Assembly (NCBI GenBank): GCA_910575435.1
Contig: CAJTGI010000019.1
Coordinates: forward strand, 1-58,425
Source: Clostridiaceae bacterium
GTDB taxonomy: Bacteria > Bacillota > Clostridia > Lachnospirales > Lachnospiraceae
DNA length: 58,425 bases
Direction: 5' to 3'
The translations under genes and the position numbers were made by a program. This document shows positions 45,491 to 53,061 of the stretch, one piece after another (the stretch's first letter is position 1; the number at the start of each line of letters is the position of its first letter). The notes beneath the pieces were generated by a model. The model worked only from the letters and a program-made list of their open reading frames with translations, was not told the origin of the DNA and did no database searches.

Positions 45491-46540
45491 ATGGCAGGGA
45501 TTAATGTTTCAAAGACTAATAATGGGGTTAGGGTAAATAAAAATAAGGGGAAATATCCTACTGCGGAAATGACAAGTAGGGTAGAGGGGTTTTTTGAATT
45601 ATTGTTGATTGATAGCAATGATTTTACTAATAAAGAGAGCGAAAAGGTTTTTTTCAAAATTTACGAATATATAAAAGAATATGATCGTATCTTATATTCT
45701 CCAATTAGTAATATATGCTATCAGTGTTTTATTAAATATGAAGTTAATGGGCAGATAGATATTTTTGGTTCATTGGTTTCAAATATTGAAAAGGTTTCTG
45801 GCTTTTCAGGTACTTTTGGATATAAGAAGAGAATGGAGAAAGCGAAAAGAGATGGAGATGAAACGGAGGTGCAATTATTAAAAGACACAACAAAGGCAAT
45901 AGTTAAAATATGGGATCATGTAAATTTGGCACAGAATCAATATAATGTGTTATCCCAGACGGATGACGAATATCGAAAAAAATTTGATAAATTGATGTCA
46001 CCTGTGCAAGAAAAAATTAATGATGAAATGAGAACAAGAATAACGGAATTGTCCAGAAATATGAGCGAACAGTTGCTTACGCTGGTTGGTATTTTTACGG
46101 CACTTGCATTTTTGCTGTTTGGAGGAATAAGTTCATTAGAAAATATTTTTTCTGGCATACAGACAACTTCTTTACTGAAATTAGTGATTTTAGGATGCAT
46201 ATGGGGACTCTGTTTGGTAAATTTAATTTTCGTATTTTTGTTTTGTGTTTCAAAGATGACGAAATTATCTTTTTCATCAACAGAAAATGGGAATGCGTCT
46301 ATATTTCAAAAATATCCTATTTTTTGGTGGACAAACTATATTATAATTACTATTTTGCTTGTATCAAGTTTATTGTATTTTTTTATAAGGAACAATATGT
46401 TTAAATGGCTGGAAGATGCTTTTGCTCAAAATCCAGGAGTGGTCTGTATTGTGACTGGAGGGATTTCTTTTTTGATAATTGTGAAGATTGGCAGGGTGTT
46501 GAGAGATATGTGCAAGAATATTAAGGAAGAAGAGAAGTAA
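45491..46540 (+). CDS. Membrane protein, probable toxin partner of the Panacea antitoxin
   Basis: A 349-residue protein starting 2 bp after the antitoxin gene. Residues 1-~190 are soluble and helical. The C-terminal half has four membrane segments (LLTLVGIFTALAFLLFGGIS; LVILGCIWGLCLVNLIFVF; YIIITILLVSSLLYFFI; VCIVTGGISFLIIVKI). I do not recognise a named family. Membrane-acting toxins are one of the classes paired with Panacea antitoxins, so it may depolarise or disrupt the membrane. It could instead be a sensor of superinfection. Confidence 0.7.
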   Translation: MAGINVSKTNNGVRVNKNKGKYPTAEMTSRVEGFFELLLIDSNDFTNKESEKVFFKIYEYIKEYDRILYSPISNICYQCFIKYEVNGQIDIFGSLVSNIEKVSGFSGTFGYKKRMEKAKRDGDETEVQLLKDTTKAIVKIWDHVNLAQNQYNVLSQTDDEYRKKFDKLMSPVQEKINDEMRTRITELSRNMSEQLLTLVGIFTALAFLLFGGISSLENIFSGIQTTSLLKLVILGCIWGLCLVNLIFVFLFCVSKMTKLSFSSTENGNASIFQKYPIFWWTNYIIITILLVSSLLYFFIRNNMFKWLEDAFAQNPGVVCIVTGGISFLIIVKIGRVLRDMCKNIKEEEK

Positions 46541-46602
46541 TGAAGAATACGGAACGGTTGATATCGTAGTGCCGGATGTTGGATATAACCAGGAGGATGC
46601 AT

Positions 46603-46630
46603 AGAGCGGGTTTCCCGCTCTTTTGTTTTT
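46603..46630 (+). terminator. Intrinsic terminator after the Panacea module
   Basis: GAGCGGG (46604-46610), loop TTT, CCCGCTC (46614-46620), then TTTTGTTTTT. Confidence 0.85.
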
Positions 46631-46678
46631 GCTTTTTTTAAGATGGTATTGCCAACGGTTTCATGGAGGTGTATAATT

Positions 46679-47080
46679 ATGGAAAATAATCAGAAGAGAA
46701 GGAAGAGATTTACGAAGTTATGTAATATTTTTCGGGCGTGCAAATCATATATACCCGACAGAGGGGCATTTGAAGTTAAGTCAAAATGGATTGCGTGCAA
46801 GAACCAAGAACGGATACTGAAAATGATGCGCCAAAAGAACGAGGTGCTGGAGGGAGTTGTAGATATTTACAAAAGGTTGAATCAGGATGCTGCAGAGGGG
46901 ACGACAGGGAATGAATCAAATCTAACTCAAGAGGAATTGGTAAAACTGATTGACAAGGGTATGGAACTATATTCCTCCATTGAAACGCCAAAGGAAATCA
47001 AGGTGCTGTTCCCATTCGAGAAGGATACTGCGATACTGCCGGATAATATTACGAAACTGATTGAGGAGAAAGAGGATTAG
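46679..47080 (+). CDS. Uncharacterised accessory protein
   Basis: A 133-residue protein starting MENNQKRRKRF, with TGGAGGTG upstream. It is basic at the N-terminus, with two Cys (KLCNIFRACKS), and acidic at the C-terminus (LIEEKED). It is helical throughout and has no membrane segment. I recognise no domain. It ends 5 bp before the next gene, so the two form one unit. Confidence 0.6.
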   Translation: MENNQKRRKRFTKLCNIFRACKSYIPDRGAFEVKSKWIACKNQERILKMMRQKNEVLEGVVDIYKRLNQDAAEGTTGNESNLTQEELVKLIDKGMELYSSIETPKEIKVLFPFEKDTAILPDNITKLIEEKED

Positions 47081-47085
47081 GGCAA

Positions 47086-47643
47086 ATGGAATTTCCAACA
47101 GATGCAATTATTGCTATAACATCTACGGCTATTGGAACAATACTGGGGTTTGGACTAAATTTTTTGAGTGAATGTTTTGGAAGAGTGCATATTGATATTG
47201 ACGGAGTGCAATTAGGAATTAGTGAACAAAATAAACACGATATTACCACTGATGAAAATACTGGAGATATTATAGATGCAGTATGTGTTGGGAAAGAAGT
47301 GTGTTTCTTGAGGCTTTCCTTTTTCTTGATTGTTTATAATGGAAAGCGAAGAACGGTCGGCATATATGATTGTGGATTTTATATTATGAGCAAAAAAGGA
47401 AATGTAAAAGTTCCGTTAGGGACATTGGGTATTTTTGGGGAGGATAAATCAGATATAGACGATTCGGATGAATTATTAAATATTATGGAAAAGACGGCTA
47501 AGAAGATACGAATCAGTAAAAGACCATTGTATATACCGGATGATATTCAGGATGGCTTTAAATTGTATATTCGGTATAAAACAAATGGAAAAAATAAAGT
47601 GTATCATAAGAAAATATATGAATGTGATTGCGTAAAGGAGTGA
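47086..47643 (+). CDS. Uncharacterised membrane-anchored protein
   Basis: A 185-residue protein. One N-terminal membrane segment (AIIAITSTAIGTILGFGLNFL) is followed by a soluble beta-rich domain (VHIDIDGVQLGIS, VCFLRLSFFLIVYNGKRRTVGIYD). It resembles a single-pass cytoplasmic-domain protein. The family is unknown. GAGGA at the end of the previous gene may serve as its ribosome-binding site. It is strongly AT-rich, as are its neighbours. Confidence 0.6.
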   Translation: MEFPTDAIIAITSTAIGTILGFGLNFLSECFGRVHIDIDGVQLGISEQNKHDITTDENTGDIIDAVCVGKEVCFLRLSFFLIVYNGKRRTVGIYDCGFYIMSKKGNVKVPLGTLGIFGEDKSDIDDSDELLNIMEKTAKKIRISKRPLYIPDDIQDGFKLYIRYKTNGKNKVYHKKIYECDCVKE

Positions 47644-47754
47644 AGTCCATCGTAGGTATTCACAGGCTGGATGAATAGTGCTTTTTGTAAATGCAGTGGT
47701 CTATATTGATAATATAATATACAATCAATAATTTACTATTTAGAGGAAAATAGC

Positions 47755-48228
47755 ATGGATGAAAATAAGTGGTCAACATATGAATCAAATATGCAAGCAT
47801 ATCGAAGTTGTTTTTTATCATCGCAATCCATTATGCTTGCTGTTGGAGCAGTGCTTTTAGATAAGAGTAAAATTGCAATAATAATCATTGCTGTATTATC
47901 AATGTTTCAGATATTATTTGTATGGGTTCCAGTGATTTATAAAAGAAGTTTAATAGTAGATTTTCACAAGTATAATATGGCGAAGAAATTTGATAAGAAA
48001 GGCAATAAAATTAGAAAAAATAATAAACATCATTTAACTGAAATAATCTATTGCAATAATAGGAAAGTAAGAAAAAAGGTGAATAGTAAAATGTCAAAAA
48101 ATATATGTAATGGAAAAACTTTTGTTAATATTAGAAAGACAAGAATGAAGATTGATATTATTATTCCGATTAGCATGATTTCTCTTTGGGCAATATATAT
48201 TTGCATTTCTTTTGGCATTATAGAATAG
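47755..48228 (+). CDS. Uncharacterised three-TM membrane protein
   Basis: A 157-residue protein. Two membrane segments near the start (SIMLAVGAVLLDKSKIAIII, AVLSMFQILFVWVPVIY), a Lys/Asn-rich cytoplasmic middle (residues ~75-130), and a third segment at the end (IIIPISMISLWAIYICISF). AGAGGAAAAT precedes the ATG, and a TATAAT-like box lies near 47710. I recognise no family. Small membrane proteins like this in prophages often act in exclusion or abortive infection, but nothing here proves it. Confidence 0.6.
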   Translation: MDENKWSTYESNMQAYRSCFLSSQSIMLAVGAVLLDKSKIAIIIIAVLSMFQILFVWVPVIYKRSLIVDFHKYNMAKKFDKKGNKIRKNNKHHLTEIIYCNNRKVRKKVNSKMSKNICNGKTFVNIRKTRMKIDIIIPISMISLWAIYICISFGIIE

Positions 48229-48304
48229 ATTGATATTGCTAATTTGCCATTTCTTGGGGAATGCGGTATGATTGTTTCAAAATTTTGGATATGGAGGAAA
48301 AAAG

Positions 48305-48478
48305 ATGCTAACAGTGCCAGAATATTGGGAAATGCTTTATATGGATGACGAGGAACTAAAAAGGAAGATAGAATCATTGTCAGAGGAGGATGCGAAGGAA
48401 TTGTTGTATTTGACGATCTCATTCGGGAATCACTTTGACGGCAGGGTAAAAGGAAAATTTCAGCAAACAGGTGATTAG
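48305..48478 (+). CDS. Small acidic protein
   Basis: 57 residues, MLTVPEYWEMLYMDDEELKR at the start, with TGGAGG upstream of ATG 48305. It is helical and acidic. The longer frame from 48272 adds residues without a ribosome-binding site. Function is unknown. Confidence 0.5.
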   Translation: MLTVPEYWEMLYMDDEELKRKIESLSEEDAKELLYLTISFGNHFDGRVKGKFQQTGD

Positions 48479-48508
48479 GTAAATCTATGCGTTTGTTACA
48501 TATGAGAA

Positions 48509-48545
48509 GGGGCGGTCGTAGGCCGTCCTATTTGTATTTCTTTTC
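48509..48545 (+). terminator. Probable terminator
   Basis: GGGCGG pairs with CCGTCC (one G-U) around 48510-48528, followed by TATTTGTATTTCTTTT. A degenerate copy of the phage regulatory motif (TTCACAAAAATTTCACG, 48559-48575) follows. The rest of 48479-48806 has no supported gene. Confidence 0.5.
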
Positions 48546-48806
48546 TAGAATCAAAATGTTCACAAAAATTTCACGATTAACATATAACTCTATAAGATTT
48601 CACGTGTTGCCATATATTGAAATGTTTTAGGAATCAGGGGATTCTGGCGGTGTTTACAACTCGGATTTCGTGTGCTGATCTGCGAGCATCCCAGTGAAGC
48701 GGCTGGTTACGAATTGGACGGCGCAGGGCTTATTGATTTTTCGCTATGTATGGCGAAAAAAAACGATAGGCTCTGCGATTCTATTATAATCCGGGAGGTA
48801 AAACCT

Positions 48807-49493
48807 ATGGGAAACATTACAAGTCATGCTGCAGATAAAGCCCTTATGGGAGAAAATACGAATGGATTAACCTTACTTGAAAATAAGTTGGTCCCAGTGT
48901 ATGCGACAAGCACAGGAGAGAAGGTTGTATATGGAACGGAACTTCACGAAACTCTTAATGTAAAGAGCAAATTCGCAGACTGGGTAAAGAACCGCCTTAA
49001 TGATTGCGATGCTTTGGAAAATGAGGATTTTGAGACGTTTTCTAAAAATTTAGAAAACGGAGGAAGAATAAAAGAGTATGTTATTTTGCTTGACATAGCA
49101 AAGGAAATGGCGATGCTTGAGCGGAATAACATAGGGAAGCAAGTCAGAAGATATTTTATCGAAGTAGATAAGCGATATAAGGAAAATATTATGCCAAAAG
49201 ATTTTCCATCTGCATTGAGGGCATACGCAGACGAGGTGGAGCGCAGGCAGATTGCAGAACAGGAGAAGGAAAAGTTACAACAGGAACTGGATTATAGCAA
49301 AGATTGGCTATCAATAAAGCGTGTAGCAAAAATGAATGGCGTTGACTGGAAAATTTTTAACTGGCGAAAATTAAAATCAGTCGGTTTGGAAATGGGATAT
49401 GAAGTCAGGAAGATATTTGATGCAAATTATGGTGAAGTGAATACATACCATAAGGATGTGTGGGAAGCTTGTTATCCTGAATATGAGATATAG
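48807..49493 (+). CDS. AntA/AntB-type phage antirepressor
   Basis: A 228-residue protein. Residues ~18-95 form the AntA/AntB domain (VYATSTGEKVVYGTELHETLNVKSKFADWVKNRL; 48897-48996), with the closing helix MLERNNIGKQVRRYFIEVDKRY (49116-49181). A coiled coil (RRQIAEQEKEKLQQELDYSK) and a C-terminal DNA-binding-like domain follow (WLSIKRVAKMNGVDWKIFNW). Such proteins inactivate repressors or other regulators. ATG 48807 has GGGAGGT upstream. The upstream extension to 48672 lacks conservation. Confidence 0.88.
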   Translation: MGNITSHAADKALMGENTNGLTLLENKLVPVYATSTGEKVVYGTELHETLNVKSKFADWVKNRLNDCDALENEDFETFSKNLENGGRIKEYVILLDIAKEMAMLERNNIGKQVRRYFIEVDKRYKENIMPKDFPSALRAYADEVERRQIAEQEKEKLQQELDYSKDWLSIKRVAKMNGVDWKIFNWRKLKSVGLEMGYEVRKIFDANYGEVNTYHKDVWEACYPEYEI

Positions 49494-49610
49494 AACGGTT
49501 TAATCTGCTTTTCTATTGTCATTAGCTGTAAAATATGATAAGGAAGAGAGGTGTGGTTATCAAGAAGTTTATTATAACCACAAAAGAAAACGCTGAAAGA
49601 GGATTGGCAA

Positions 49611-49636
49611 AGAGGTGGCATAGGCGGCCTCTTTTT
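49611..49636 (+). terminator. Hairpin with T-run
   Basis: AGAGG (49611-49615) pairs with CCTCT (49628-49632), with inner pairing of TGG/GGC, followed by TTTT. It lies between the antirepressor and NYN genes. Confidence 0.55.
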
Positions 49637-49708
49637 AAAATCCAGAATTGAAAATTGTCGGATTGTGTGGTATGATTCTAAATAATAAAATATAAGGGAG
49701 AATTGTAT

Positions 49709-50248
49709 ATGGGATATTATGTCTTTGTTGATAACTCGAATGTTTGGATTGAGGGAAAATATGTTTCTGCTGTAAAGAAAGGAATGGCGAAAAATGTAAT
49801 TGATGCACATAATAATAAAATATGTGATAATTCATGGAAAATTGATTTTGGCAAATTATTATCCAAGGCTGTAGATGGAAATCTTTCTGAGGTGAAAGGG
49901 GCAATTATTGTAGGTTCAAAGCCAACTCAAAAAGACAGTTTATGGAATGCAATGGAATCTGCTGGATTTACAGTAGAAACTCAACAAAGAAATCAAGATA
50001 ATAAAGAGAAAAAAATAGATACTGGAATAGTTCAGAAAATTAATGATACGTTATATGAAGAATCAAAAGAAAAAGATGTGTTTGTTTTAGTCATGGGAGA
50101 CAAAGATTTTATGCCTGTTGTAGAGGCGATAGAAAGAAAAGGAAGAAAAGTGAAAATAGCATTTTGGAGTAATGCTGCCGGGGAACTGATTGCTGCGGCT
50201 TCAGAAAATTTAGTGTTGGATGAAGTTTTTGACGAAATTTCTTATTAG
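49709..50248 (+). CDS. NYN-domain (PIN-like) ribonuclease
   Basis: A 179-residue protein that is a single NYN domain. It opens YYVFVDNSNVWIEGK, with the first catalytic Asp in VDNSN. A further acidic residue is in KKIDTGIVQKIND, and VMGDKDFMPVVEAIERKGRKV carries the conserved GDxDF motif (50089-50151). Such enzymes cut RNA using Mg2+. AGGGAG lies 9 bp before ATG 49709. Alone in a prophage it could be an RNA-targeting toxin or defence effector. Confidence 0.82.
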   Translation: MGYYVFVDNSNVWIEGKYVSAVKKGMAKNVIDAHNNKICDNSWKIDFGKLLSKAVDGNLSEVKGAIIVGSKPTQKDSLWNAMESAGFTVETQQRNQDNKEKKIDTGIVQKINDTLYEESKEKDVFVLVMGDKDFMPVVEAIERKGRKVKIAFWSNAAGELIAAASENLVLDEVFDEISY

Positions 50249-50631
50249 TTTTTTGATATCATTCAAAGAACATTCTAAAAGATATTAGATTTCCACATGA
50301 TTTATATAAACCCTGCCTTTTGTGGCAGAATAAAAAAATAGGATATGGAGGATAAACTTATGAAGAAGGTGCATTTTCTGTTGTTTTAAAAAACAAGTAG
50401 AAATTATGCGAAAATTATAGTGAAAGTTTATCATTAAAAAAGAGTTTTAATTAAAATGATAATATGAGTACAAGAAGATATAGAGGAAACTAAAGCAATA
50501 TCATGAAAAAATTTTATGGGGAGTGCCAATGGACGGTAATTTACATATCTGTATTAGGGAATACCATAACGATTCCCGCAATACAAGCAAGGTATGTAAA
50601 ATAATATAAAAATTTTAAGGAGGATTTGTCA
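50249..50631. other. AT-rich gap with a truncated start
   Basis: About 380 bp. The only translation signal is TATGGAGGATAAACTT followed by a 9-codon frame, MKKVHFLLF and stop (50360-50389), which looks like the start of a lost secreted protein or a leader peptide. A small hairpin CTGCC/GGCAG lies near 50313-50328. Confidence 0.4.
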
Positions 50632-51222
50632 ATGAACAAACGAAGGATTTTATCTTTAATTATCGCACTTGCGCTTTTGGTATCCGTGATTCCGTGCGGA
50701 AGGGCGAGTGCCGCATACCTTTATTTTTACCAGAAGAAGGTCGAGCAGGGGAGGACAGTCAAGGTCTACCTCTATTCTTATTTTGGAAAGAAAAAGACCA
50801 AGTGGAGCCTCTCTAACAAGAAAGCGAAGATTGTGTCCAAGGGAAAGAAGTGGTGCAAGATAAAGGCGAAAAAGGCAGGGAGCGTATACCTGAAATGCAA
50901 GATTGGGAAAAAGACATACAAAAAGAGGATTTCCATAGGAGCAAAATCAAAGGTGACGTATGCGAATTATAATTCATTGTATCAAGGTATGACATTATCA
51001 CAGGTCATAAATAAACTGGGTATGTACGAAGAGGTGGATAGCAGTATTACGCATACAGAACAAGAGTATAGGGAAATTTTGGAATTGCAGAGGGAAGAAG
51101 GAGGTTGGGAAGATTATCTTTATAGAGAAAAAATAGAGTATAAGTGGCAGAATCCGTATGATGGGCATAGAGTGTACGCAACATTTTATGATGGCATTTT
51201 AAGAGAAAAAAATTACTATTAA
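50632..51222 (+). CDS. Secreted protein with SmpA/BamE-like C-terminus
   Basis: 196 residues. A signal peptide fills residues 1-28 (MNKRRILSLIIALALLVSVI, then RASAA with probable cleavage after Ala). Residues ~30-108 are Lys-rich and beta-rich, like a bacterial Ig-like domain (WSLSNKKAKIVSKGKKWCKI). The C-terminal ~85 residues (YNSLYQGMTLSQVINKLG, then strands) recall the SmpA/BamE fold. AAGGAGG precedes ATG 50632. A secreted protein inside a tail-module island might alter the lysogen's surface. Confidence 0.7.
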   Translation: MNKRRILSLIIALALLVSVIPCGRASAAYLYFYQKKVEQGRTVKVYLYSYFGKKKTKWSLSNKKAKIVSKGKKWCKIKAKKAGSVYLKCKIGKKTYKKRISIGAKSKVTYANYNSLYQGMTLSQVINKLGMYEEVDSSITHTEQEYREILELQREEGGWEDYLYREKIEYKWQNPYDGHRVYATFYDGILREKNYY

Positions 51223-51253
51223 GAAGGATTTTTACAATATAACCTAATCACAG

Positions 51254-51280
51254 ATAGGGGGCGAAAGCCCTCTATGTTTT
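51254..51280 (+). terminator. Terminator after the secreted-protein gene
   Basis: ATAGGGGGC (51254-51262), tetraloop GAAA, GCCCTCTAT (51267-51275), then GTTTTT. Confidence 0.8.
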
Positions 51281-51398
51281 TATAAAATAATGTTTGACAA
51301 TTTGCAATTACAAAGACTGATATACATATCGCACCATTCTTTTGAGGGGAAATCAAAACACAATATTTGGTATTTTTAGAAAATATTGAAAATAGATA

Positions 51399-51440
51399 TT
51401 GACAGATGGTTACACATGCGCTAAAATAATATGTGTAACC
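51399..51440 (+). promoter_or_regulatory. Promoter with palindromic operator for the RHH gene
   Basis: TTGACA (51399-51404), 17 bp, TAAAAT (51422-51427). A perfect 10-bp inverted repeat, GGTTACACAT (51408-51417) and ATGTGTAACC (51431-51440), flanks the -10 box. Confidence 0.75.
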
Positions 51441-51460
51441 AATAGAAAGGAGGGATGTTA

Positions 51461-51643
51461 TTGGGAAGAGAAAAACCGGGTAAGCGCACTGATGACCCTA
51501 AGATTTTCCAAACAAGGATAAGAATGTCAGAGGAAGATATGATGTATCTTGAGTATTGCGTAGAGCGTACAGGAAAATCAAAGGCAGATATTATCCGAGA
51601 GGGTATCAGAAAAGTTTACTGGGAATTAAAAGAAAAAGAGTAA
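51461..51643 (+). CDS. Ribbon-helix-helix (Arc/CopG-like) regulator
   Basis: 60 residues from TTG 51461. AAGGAGGG (51447-51454) is 6 bp before this TTG but touches ATG 51455, which makes the ATG unlikely. The RHH pattern is clear: a beta strand FQTRIRMSEEDMMYL, then helix-turn-helix CVERTGKSKADIIREGIRKVYWEL (51556-51627). RHH dimers bind palindromic operators. The perfect inverted repeat at its promoter is the expected target, so it is likely self-repressing. It could be an antitoxin, though no toxin follows directly. Confidence 0.75.
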   Translation: MGREKPGKRTDDPKIFQTRIRMSEEDMMYLEYCVERTGKSKADIIREGIRKVYWELKEKE

Positions 51644-51682
51644 TCGTTGTAGTTTGCCGACCAGAACGATTACTCAAACACC

Positions 51683-51737
51683 ACAACACACCAAAGGTGG
51701 TTGATATGCTTATTATATCTCCCTTTGGTGTTGTTGT
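51683..51737 (+). promoter_or_regulatory. Stable stem-loop in the leader of the ORF6N gene
   Basis: CACCAAAGG pairs with CCTTTGGTG, extended by ACAAC/GTTGT with a small bulge (51683-51697 with 51722-51737). No T-run follows, so it may control translation or RNA stability rather than end transcription. Confidence 0.55.
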
Positions 51738-51760
51738 CAAACACTGAAAGGAGATTTTTT

Positions 51761-52558
51761 ATGAATGAAATGGTAACCATTGAGAATACGGAGATGCAAA
51801 TCAGGGAGTATGAGGGGCAGAGGGTTGTCACCTTTAAGGACATTGACACAGTGCATCAAAGGAAGAGTGGAACGGCGAGAAACACGTTCAGTAGGAATAA
51901 GCGGCATTTTGTTCTTGGGGAAGATTACTTCGTATGCGAAACGTACGAAGCCAAGAATATGTTTGGGATAACTGCTCCGAATGGTCTTACACTATTATCC
52001 GAGCAGGGTTATTTGATGTTGGTTAAGCCGTTTTCTGACGATCTGTCATGGGCTGTCCAGCGGCAACTCGTTAACAGTTATTTCAGACAGCAACAGCCAG
52101 TTGTGGAGCAGCAAAAGCCCCAACTAACCCCCGAAGAAGTCGTAGACTGGAAACTGAACGACTTGCACAAGAGGGTGAAGGAACTGGAAGGAGACAAGTC
52201 GGACAAATTAACCCTGATAGACTTGAAACTCAACGACCTGCATAGGCGGCTCAAAGCATTGGAGCAAGAGAAACCAGCCAAATTCCAAGGGCTGGGAAGG
52301 CTGACACCGAGGAAGGATACTTGGTACGAGAAGAATCGTAGCAGAATCTGGCGCATCCGCTACGACAAGGACATAGAGTTGAAGGAATTGTACCACATCA
52401 TTCTGGAGGAATGCGGGAAGTATTATGACCTAGAAGAGGCGGAGCGGCTGTATCGTGGACAGAACGGCCGTGGGTTCATCTACCCCATTGACGTGGTGGA
52501 GCATTTCCCGGAACTGCAGGAGATAGCCAACCAGGTGCTGGACTATTTTGAAATGTAG
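51761..52558 (+). CDS. ORF6N-domain phage regulator
   Basis: A 265-residue protein. The ORF6N domain (~residues 5-105) reads MQIREYEGQRVVTFKDIDTV and NKRHFVLGEDYFVCETYEAKNM. Two near-identical spacer segments follow: VVDWKLNDLHKRVKELEGDK and LIDLKLNDLHRRLKALEQEK. The C-terminal domain includes RIWRIRYDKDIELKELYHII. ORF6N proteins are antirepressor-like DNA-binding regulators. ATG 51761 has AAAGGAG upstream. It is the third such regulator in the tail region after Rha and Ant. Confidence 0.88.
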   Translation: MNEMVTIENTEMQIREYEGQRVVTFKDIDTVHQRKSGTARNTFSRNKRHFVLGEDYFVCETYEAKNMFGITAPNGLTLLSEQGYLMLVKPFSDDLSWAVQRQLVNSYFRQQQPVVEQQKPQLTPEEVVDWKLNDLHKRVKELEGDKSDKLTLIDLKLNDLHRRLKALEQEKPAKFQGLGRLTPRKDTWYEKNRSRIWRIRYDKDIELKELYHIILEECGKYYDLEEAERLYRGQNGRGFIYPIDVVEHFPELQEIANQVLDYFEM

Positions 52559-52583
52559 GATTTGGAAAGGAATAGGTGATATT

Positions 52584-52817
52584 ATGGACTTGAGATTGAA
52601 AATTACGGAACTGGCAATCAAGGCAGAAATGCTGAATAGCAACATGCTGATGGCACGTGATGCCATCATGGAGGGAGCAAACACAGTAGAATGTTATGAA
52701 TGGTCGCTGTCGGACTTGCATAACAAGACGCTTGACCTGAAAGACGAACTGCGGAAACTGGAGGACTACCTCTACCATCACGGCAAGGAAGAGCCGGAAG
52801 TGAAGCAAGCGTCATGA
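52584..52817 (+). CDS. Small helical protein
   Basis: 77 residues, all helix (LKITELAIKAEMLNSNMLMA, LDLKDELRKLEDYLYHHG). GGAAAGGA lies before ATG 52584, 25 bp after the ORF6N gene, so it is probably co-transcribed. No family is recognised. It could be a partner of the ORF6N regulator. Confidence 0.55.
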   Translation: MDLRLKITELAIKAEMLNSNMLMARDAIMEGANTVECYEWSLSDLHNKTLDLKDELRKLEDYLYHHGKEEPEVKQAS

Positions 52818-52844
52818 CGCAGCGCATCATAAGTTATCTGCGAG

Positions 52845-52867
52845 AGAGCCGTGAAAGCGGCTCTTTT
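52845..52867 (+). terminator. Terminator before the first toxin gene
   Basis: AGAGCCG (52845-52851), loop TGAAAG region, CGGCTCT (52858-52864), then TTT. It isolates the type I modules from the ORF6N unit. Confidence 0.75.
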
Positions 52868-52871
52868 GTGG

Positions 52872-52900
52872 TTGGTAAATATGGATGCATATAGTATAAT
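52872..52900 (+). promoter_or_regulatory. Promoter of type I toxin 1
   Basis: TTGGTA (52872-52877), 17 bp, TATAAT (52895-52900), about 69 bp before the toxin start. The leader holds CCTCCCT (52934-52940) complementary to AGGGAGG (52954-52960), which is the toxin's own ribosome-binding site. Confidence 0.7.
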
Positions 52901-52968
52901 GTGAATGGAGTAACCGTGTTACAAGGTGGACAGCCTCCCTAGTTCATAGCAGAAGGGAGGTGGTGCGG

Positions 52969-53061
52969 ATGGAAATGTTTACGTTTCAGGATTTAATTCT
53001 GTTTGCGACATTTTTAATTACACTGCTTGCCTACATAGATAGGAACAACAAGCGCAAATAA
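52969..53061 (+). CDS. Holin-like type I toxin 1 (TxpA/BsrG-like)
   Basis: A 30-residue peptide: MEMFTFQDLILFATFLITLL, then AYIDRNNKRK. It is one membrane helix with a positively charged tail, the build of the small holin-like type I toxins of Firmicutes. GGGAGGTGG precedes ATG 52969, but the same GGGAGG is paired in an upstream hairpin, so translation is held back. A convergent antisense RNA (53058-53146) should neutralise the mRNA. In excess, such peptides damage the cell membrane. Too short for standard gene callers. Confidence 0.75.
   Translation: MEMFTFQDLILFATFLITLLAYIDRNNKRK

Noticed and set aside
48672-48806. 45-residue N-terminal extension of the AntA/AntB gene
   Set aside because: GGGAGGT stands just before ATG 48807, and the extension reads through a palindrome (TTTTTCGC/GCGAAAAA) and is unlike the family.
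51556-51747. 63-codon frame overlapping the RHH gene and the ORF6N leader
   Set aside because: It runs through the stem-loop at 51683-51737 and has no ribosome-binding site. The RHH and ORF6N frames explain the region.
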